Assembly (NCBI GenBank): GCA_903928755.1
Contig: CAIYSH010000328.1
Span: 1-9,120 of the forward strand
Length of the DNA: 9,120 nt
Direction: 5' to 3'
Source of the DNA: an uncultured Alphaproteobacteria bacterium
GTDB lineage: Bacteria; Pseudomonadota; Alphaproteobacteria; Caulobacterales; Caulobacteraceae
Positions 7,108 to 9,120 of the stretch are shown here, piece after piece (position 1 is the first letter of the stretch; every line of letters starts with the position of its first letter). The notes beneath the pieces are model-generated. The model did not search any database and was not told the origin of the DNA. It saw nothing but the letters and a program-made list of their open reading frames with translations. Position numbers and translations under genes: made by a program.

Positions 7108-7117
7108 CTGGAAGTTT

Positions 7118-7131
7118 CAAACGGCTGTTTA
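7118..7131. promoter_or_regulatory. PsrA-like palindromic candidate operator
   Basis: AAAC (7119-7122) and GTTT (7127-7130) form an inverted repeat with a four-base spacer, preceded by C and followed by A. The published Pseudomonas PsrA recognition pattern is G/C-AAAC-N2-4-GTTT-G/C, so all positions but the last agree. PsrA is a TetR-family regulator of fatty-acid oxidation genes. The location between a beta-oxidation gene and a ketoacyl-type reductase fits such control. Whether this organism has a PsrA-type protein cannot be seen here. Confidence 0.4.
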
Positions 7132-7133
7132 CA

Positions 7134-7151
7134 GGGGCCCGGGCGGGGGGG
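7134..7151 (+). other. G-rich block, potential G-quadruplex
   Basis: Runs of four, three and seven G are separated by CCC and a single C. The seven-G run can split into two triplets, giving four G-triplet tracts within 18 bases on the plus strand. The C triplet could instead pair with a neighbouring G run as a duplex hairpin, so quadruplex formation is uncertain. Confidence 0.35.
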
Positions 7152-7220
7152 CGAGTCAAAACTGCGGGGGCTTTGCCGGGGATGTCGGGCGGGATATGAC
7201 CTTCAACTCATCTCACAACA

Positions 7221-7226
7221 AGGAGG
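7221..7226 (+). promoter_or_regulatory. Strong ribosome binding site of the SDR gene
   Basis: AGGAGG lies six bases before the ATG at 7233. It selects this start over the in-frame ATG four codons later. Confidence 0.75.
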
Positions 7227-7232
7227 GGCGAA

Positions 7233-8018
7233 ATGGCTCTGGACATGTTCTCGCTGAAGGGTCGCGTCGCCCTGGTCACCGGCGGATCCCGCGGCATCGG
7301 CAAGATGATCGCCGAAGGTTTCCTGGCGCAGGGTGCCAAGGTCTACATCTCGTCGCGCAAGGCCGCGGTCTGCGACGCCGTGGCGGCGGAACTGTCGGTC
7401 GATGGTGCCGAGTGCATCTCCCTGCCCCAGGACATTTCCACGGTCGAAGGTGCCCAGACCCTGGCCCGCCGCATGACCGAACTGGAACCCAAGCTGGACA
7501 TTCTGGTGAACAATGCCGGGGCCGCCTGGGGCGCACCCTTTGACGAGTTCCCTGAAAGTGGCTGGGATAAGGTCATGGACCTGAACCTCAAATCCCCCTT
7601 CTTCCTGACCCAGGCCCTGCACAAGGCCCTGGCGGCGGCCGGCACCCAGGAAGCCCCTGCCAAGGTGATCAACATCTGTTCCATCGACGGCATCCGCCTG
7701 AACCCCCAGGAGACCTATTCCTATCACGCCTCCAAGTCGGGCCTGATCTACCTGACCCGGCGCATGGCCGCCAGGCTGATCGAGGACAATATCAATGTCA
7801 CCGGCATTGCGCCCGGGGCCTTTGCCTCGGAAATGAACCGGGTCGCCCGGGATCAGGGCGATGCCATTGCCAAGCGCATTCCCTCCCGCCGGATCGGCCG
7901 GGATGAGGACATGGCCGGGGCAGCCATCTATCTGGCCAGCCGCGCCGGCGACTATGTGGTGGGCGAGACCATTGCCGTCGACGGGGGCGTTGCCCTGGCC
8001 AGCTTCGGCGGCCTCTGA
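7233..8018 (+). CDS. SDR family NAD(P)-dependent oxidoreductase, RhlG/3-ketoacyl reductase-like
   Basis: This classical short-chain dehydrogenase/reductase of 261 residues is cytoplasmic. The cofactor motif TGGSRGIG is at 16-23 and NNAG at 93-96. The catalytic residues are N118, S150 and Y164-x3-K168 (YHASK). Arg42 after the second beta strand favours NADPH, and the C-terminal IAVDGG is typical. The central part (WGAPFDEFPESGWDKVMDLN and following) resembles Pseudomonas RhlG more than FabG or PhaB, suggesting a 3-ketoacyl or related substrate, but the true substrate is not determined by sequence. The strong Shine-Dalgarno fixes the start. It is divergent from the FadB-like beta-oxidation gene, which would fit acyl metabolism and shared regulation. 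Its stop lies one base from the stop of the converging GPH transporter. Confidence 0.9.
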   Translation: MALDMFSLKGRVALVTGGSRGIGKMIAEGFLAQGAKVYISSRKAAVCDAVAAELSVDGAECISLPQDISTVEGAQTLARRMTELEPKLDILVNNAGAAWGAPFDEFPESGWDKVMDLNLKSPFFLTQALHKALAAAGTQEAPAKVINICSIDGIRLNPQETYSYHASKSGLIYLTRRMAARLIEDNINVTGIAPGAFASEMNRVARDQGDAIAKRIPSRRIGRDEDMAGAAIYLASRAGDYVVGETIAVDGGVALASFGGL

Positions 8019-8019
8019 C

Positions 8020-9120
8020 TCAGGGTCGGGCTTCCTCGATCGCCGCCTCGGCGGTCGCGGCGGCCTCGGCCAGGGTCGCCAGGTTGTGCTCATGTCGGGA
8101 CTTGTCGATCCGGTAGAAGAGCAGAACCAGCACGGACAGCACCTTCATGCCGGTGGCAAAGGGCAGGTAGAGCAGGGACATGTGCCGCATGATGTCGGGG
8201 TCGACAGTCCCGGCCGCGGCATGGGTGGGGAAGTGCGCCGTGGTGATCAACAGCCCGGCCAGGAAGACGCCAAACCCGCTGGTGAATTTTGGCAGCAAGC
8301 CATTGGCAGCCATCAGCAGGCCTTCGGAACGGACCCCGGTCTGAACGGCGGCATCCTCGACCACGTCGGCAATCATCGAGGTGATGATGATGTAACCGGC
8401 AATGGCCAGGGTGGCGGAGAAGAACCCGTCCATCAGCAGGATCCTCAAGACCCAGGGCGAACTGTTGGGCGGCATCAGATCCAGCAGTCGCAGGCCTTGC
8501 GGGAGGGCATCTGCCACCACGGATATGCCAAACAGGCTGATCATGGCGGCCTTCTTGCCGAACCGGCGGGCGGCGGGCCCGGCAAGGGCAACCCCGGTCA
8601 CCGAGGCCGCAACCCCGGCCATGGCCAGGAAGGAAACCGACGTGCCGGTCAGTCCCCAGAGCTCGATGTAGAAATACTGGCTGAGCGCAGTCCCCATGCC
8701 GCCGGCCACGCCGGAGCAGAACCCTGACAGCATGATGACCACCAGGGACGGGTTGGTGATGGTGGCGCTGATTTCCCGCCAGACCTGGGACAGGGGCACG
8801 GTCCGGGCTTCCGGCCTGGAGAGATAGGGGATGCGGTTATGGGTGCCGAGGGCTGAAATGATGATGGACAGCCCCATGACCGCGGCAGCCAGTATGCCGT
8901 AGTGGGCATAGCCGGTGCGGTTCAGCATCCCCCCGTTGGCCGGGCTGAGGAAGACCTGGTAGAGGGCGATGTTCATCACCAGGCCGCCCACCACGCCGAA
9001 GAAGAAGCGGTAGCTGAACAGGCTGGTCCTGGCGTTGTAGTCAATGGTCAGTTCCGGGGCGAGGGCAGCGCTGGGCACCTCATAGAGGCTGACCGCGAAC
9101 TTCATCAGGACCAGCATGCC
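8020..9120 (-). CDS. GPH/MFS_2-type symporter, N-terminus missing (partial)
   Basis: This inner-membrane cation symporter belongs to the glycoside-pentoside-hexuronide class of the MFS superfamily. 366 residues are visible. The reading frame stays open to the window edge, so roughly the first 100-120 residues (about TM1-3) lie outside. The methionine at 9117 is internal: family members begin well before the YEVPSAALAPELTIDYNART segment, which is the TM4 to loop 4-5 region. A second hallmark is ADVVEDAAVQTGVRSEGLLMAANG near the TM10-11 loop. At least eight hydrophobic segments follow. The C-terminus is a short Ala/Glu-rich cytoplasmic tail. The substrate is unknown; distant members outside sugar clusters carry other solutes. 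It converges with the SDR gene with one base between stops. Confidence 0.88.
   Translation of the reverse strand, partial: GMLVLMKFAVSLYEVPSAALAPELTIDYNARTSLFSYRFFFGVVGGLVMNIALYQVFLSPANGGMLNRTGYAHYGILAAAVMGLSIIISALGTHNRIPYLSRPEARTVPLSQVWREISATITNPSLVVIMLSGFCSGVAGGMGTALSQYFYIELWGLTGTSVSFLAMAGVAASVTGVALAGPAARRFGKKAAMISLFGISVVADALPQGLRLLDLMPPNSSPWVLRILLMDGFFSATLAIAGYIIITSMIADVVEDAAVQTGVRSEGLLMAANGLLPKFTSGFGVFLAGLLITTAHFPTHAAAGTVDPDIMRHMSLLYLPFATGMKVLSVLVLLFYRIDKSRHEHNLATLAEAAATAEAAIEEARP

Larger units (their letters stand above)
7058..7232. promoter_or_regulatory. Divergent intergenic control region
   Basis: These 175 bp separate the FadB-like gene (leftward) from the SDR gene (rightward) and must hold both promoters if each gene is expressed from its own. 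I cannot point to a convincing -35/-10 pair on either strand. The region contains two inverted repeats, a G-rich block and the Shine-Dalgarno of each gene (TCCTC at 7067-7071 for the leftward gene; AGGAGG at 7221-7226 for the rightward gene). Confidence 0.7.

Noticed and set aside
7170..7205. Possible sigma70-like promoter TTGCCG with TATGAC before the SDR gene
   Set aside because: The match to either hexamer is poor with a 16-base spacer and the neighbourhood is G-rich; it is not supportable without start-site data.
8041..8055. GC-rich CCGCC/GGCGG inverted repeat near the end of the GPH transporter as a terminator
   Set aside because: The loop is only two bases, there is no T-run, and the sequence is explained by the Ala-rich C-terminal codons.
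7203..8093. 296-codon minus-strand frame over the SDR gene
   Set aside because: It overlaps an unambiguous SDR with a full catalytic motif set and a strong ribosome binding site, and itself has no family motif.

Overview
The window is a GC-rich chromosomal stretch from what looks like an alphaproteobacterium. Caulobacterales (Caulobacter/Phenylobacterium-like) is my best guess. It rests on the pgk-fba pair, the Calvin-subtype class II aldolase sequence, the DUF924 and TTC38-like proteins, and codon usage dominated by G/C third positions. No rRNA, tRNA, CRISPR array, insertion sequence, integrase or other mobile-element hallmark is visible. The genes are tightly packed and look like native chromosome.

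Layout. (1) Positions 1-1305, plus strand: the 3' end of phosphoglycerate kinase followed by a complete class II fructose-bisphosphate aldolase, a glycolysis/gluconeogenesis pair. A strong hairpin closes it. (2) Positions 1351-4882, minus strand: read in transcription order, a DUF924 protein, a TTC38-like tetratricopeptide protein and an MHS-type MFS transporter with a large extra periplasmic loop. Spacings of 9 and 43 bp suggest one operon. (3) Positions 4883-4975: a short gap with a rho-independent terminator and a perfect 14-bp AT-rich palindrome. (4) Positions 4976-7057, minus strand: a FadB/FadJ-type bifunctional enoyl-CoA hydratase/3-hydroxyacyl-CoA dehydrogenase. (5) Positions 7058-7232: a divergent control region with two inverted repeats, one resembling a PsrA-type fatty-acid operator, and a G-rich block. 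(6) Positions 7233-8018, plus strand: an RhlG-like short-chain dehydrogenase/reductase. (7) Positions 8020-9120, minus strand: most of a GPH-type (MFS_2) sugar-class symporter that runs off the window. It meets the reductase stop to stop with a single base between them.

The region mixes central carbon metabolism (pgk, fba), fatty-acid beta-oxidation (FadB-like), a 3-ketoacyl-type reductase sharing its upstream region with the beta-oxidation gene, and two transporters of unknown substrate. I found no clear new defence, mobile or RNA system. The most interesting items are regulatory DNA (the palindrome at 4958-4971 and the AAAC-N4-GTTT site at 7119-7130) and the uncharacterised DUF924/TTC38/MFS operon.
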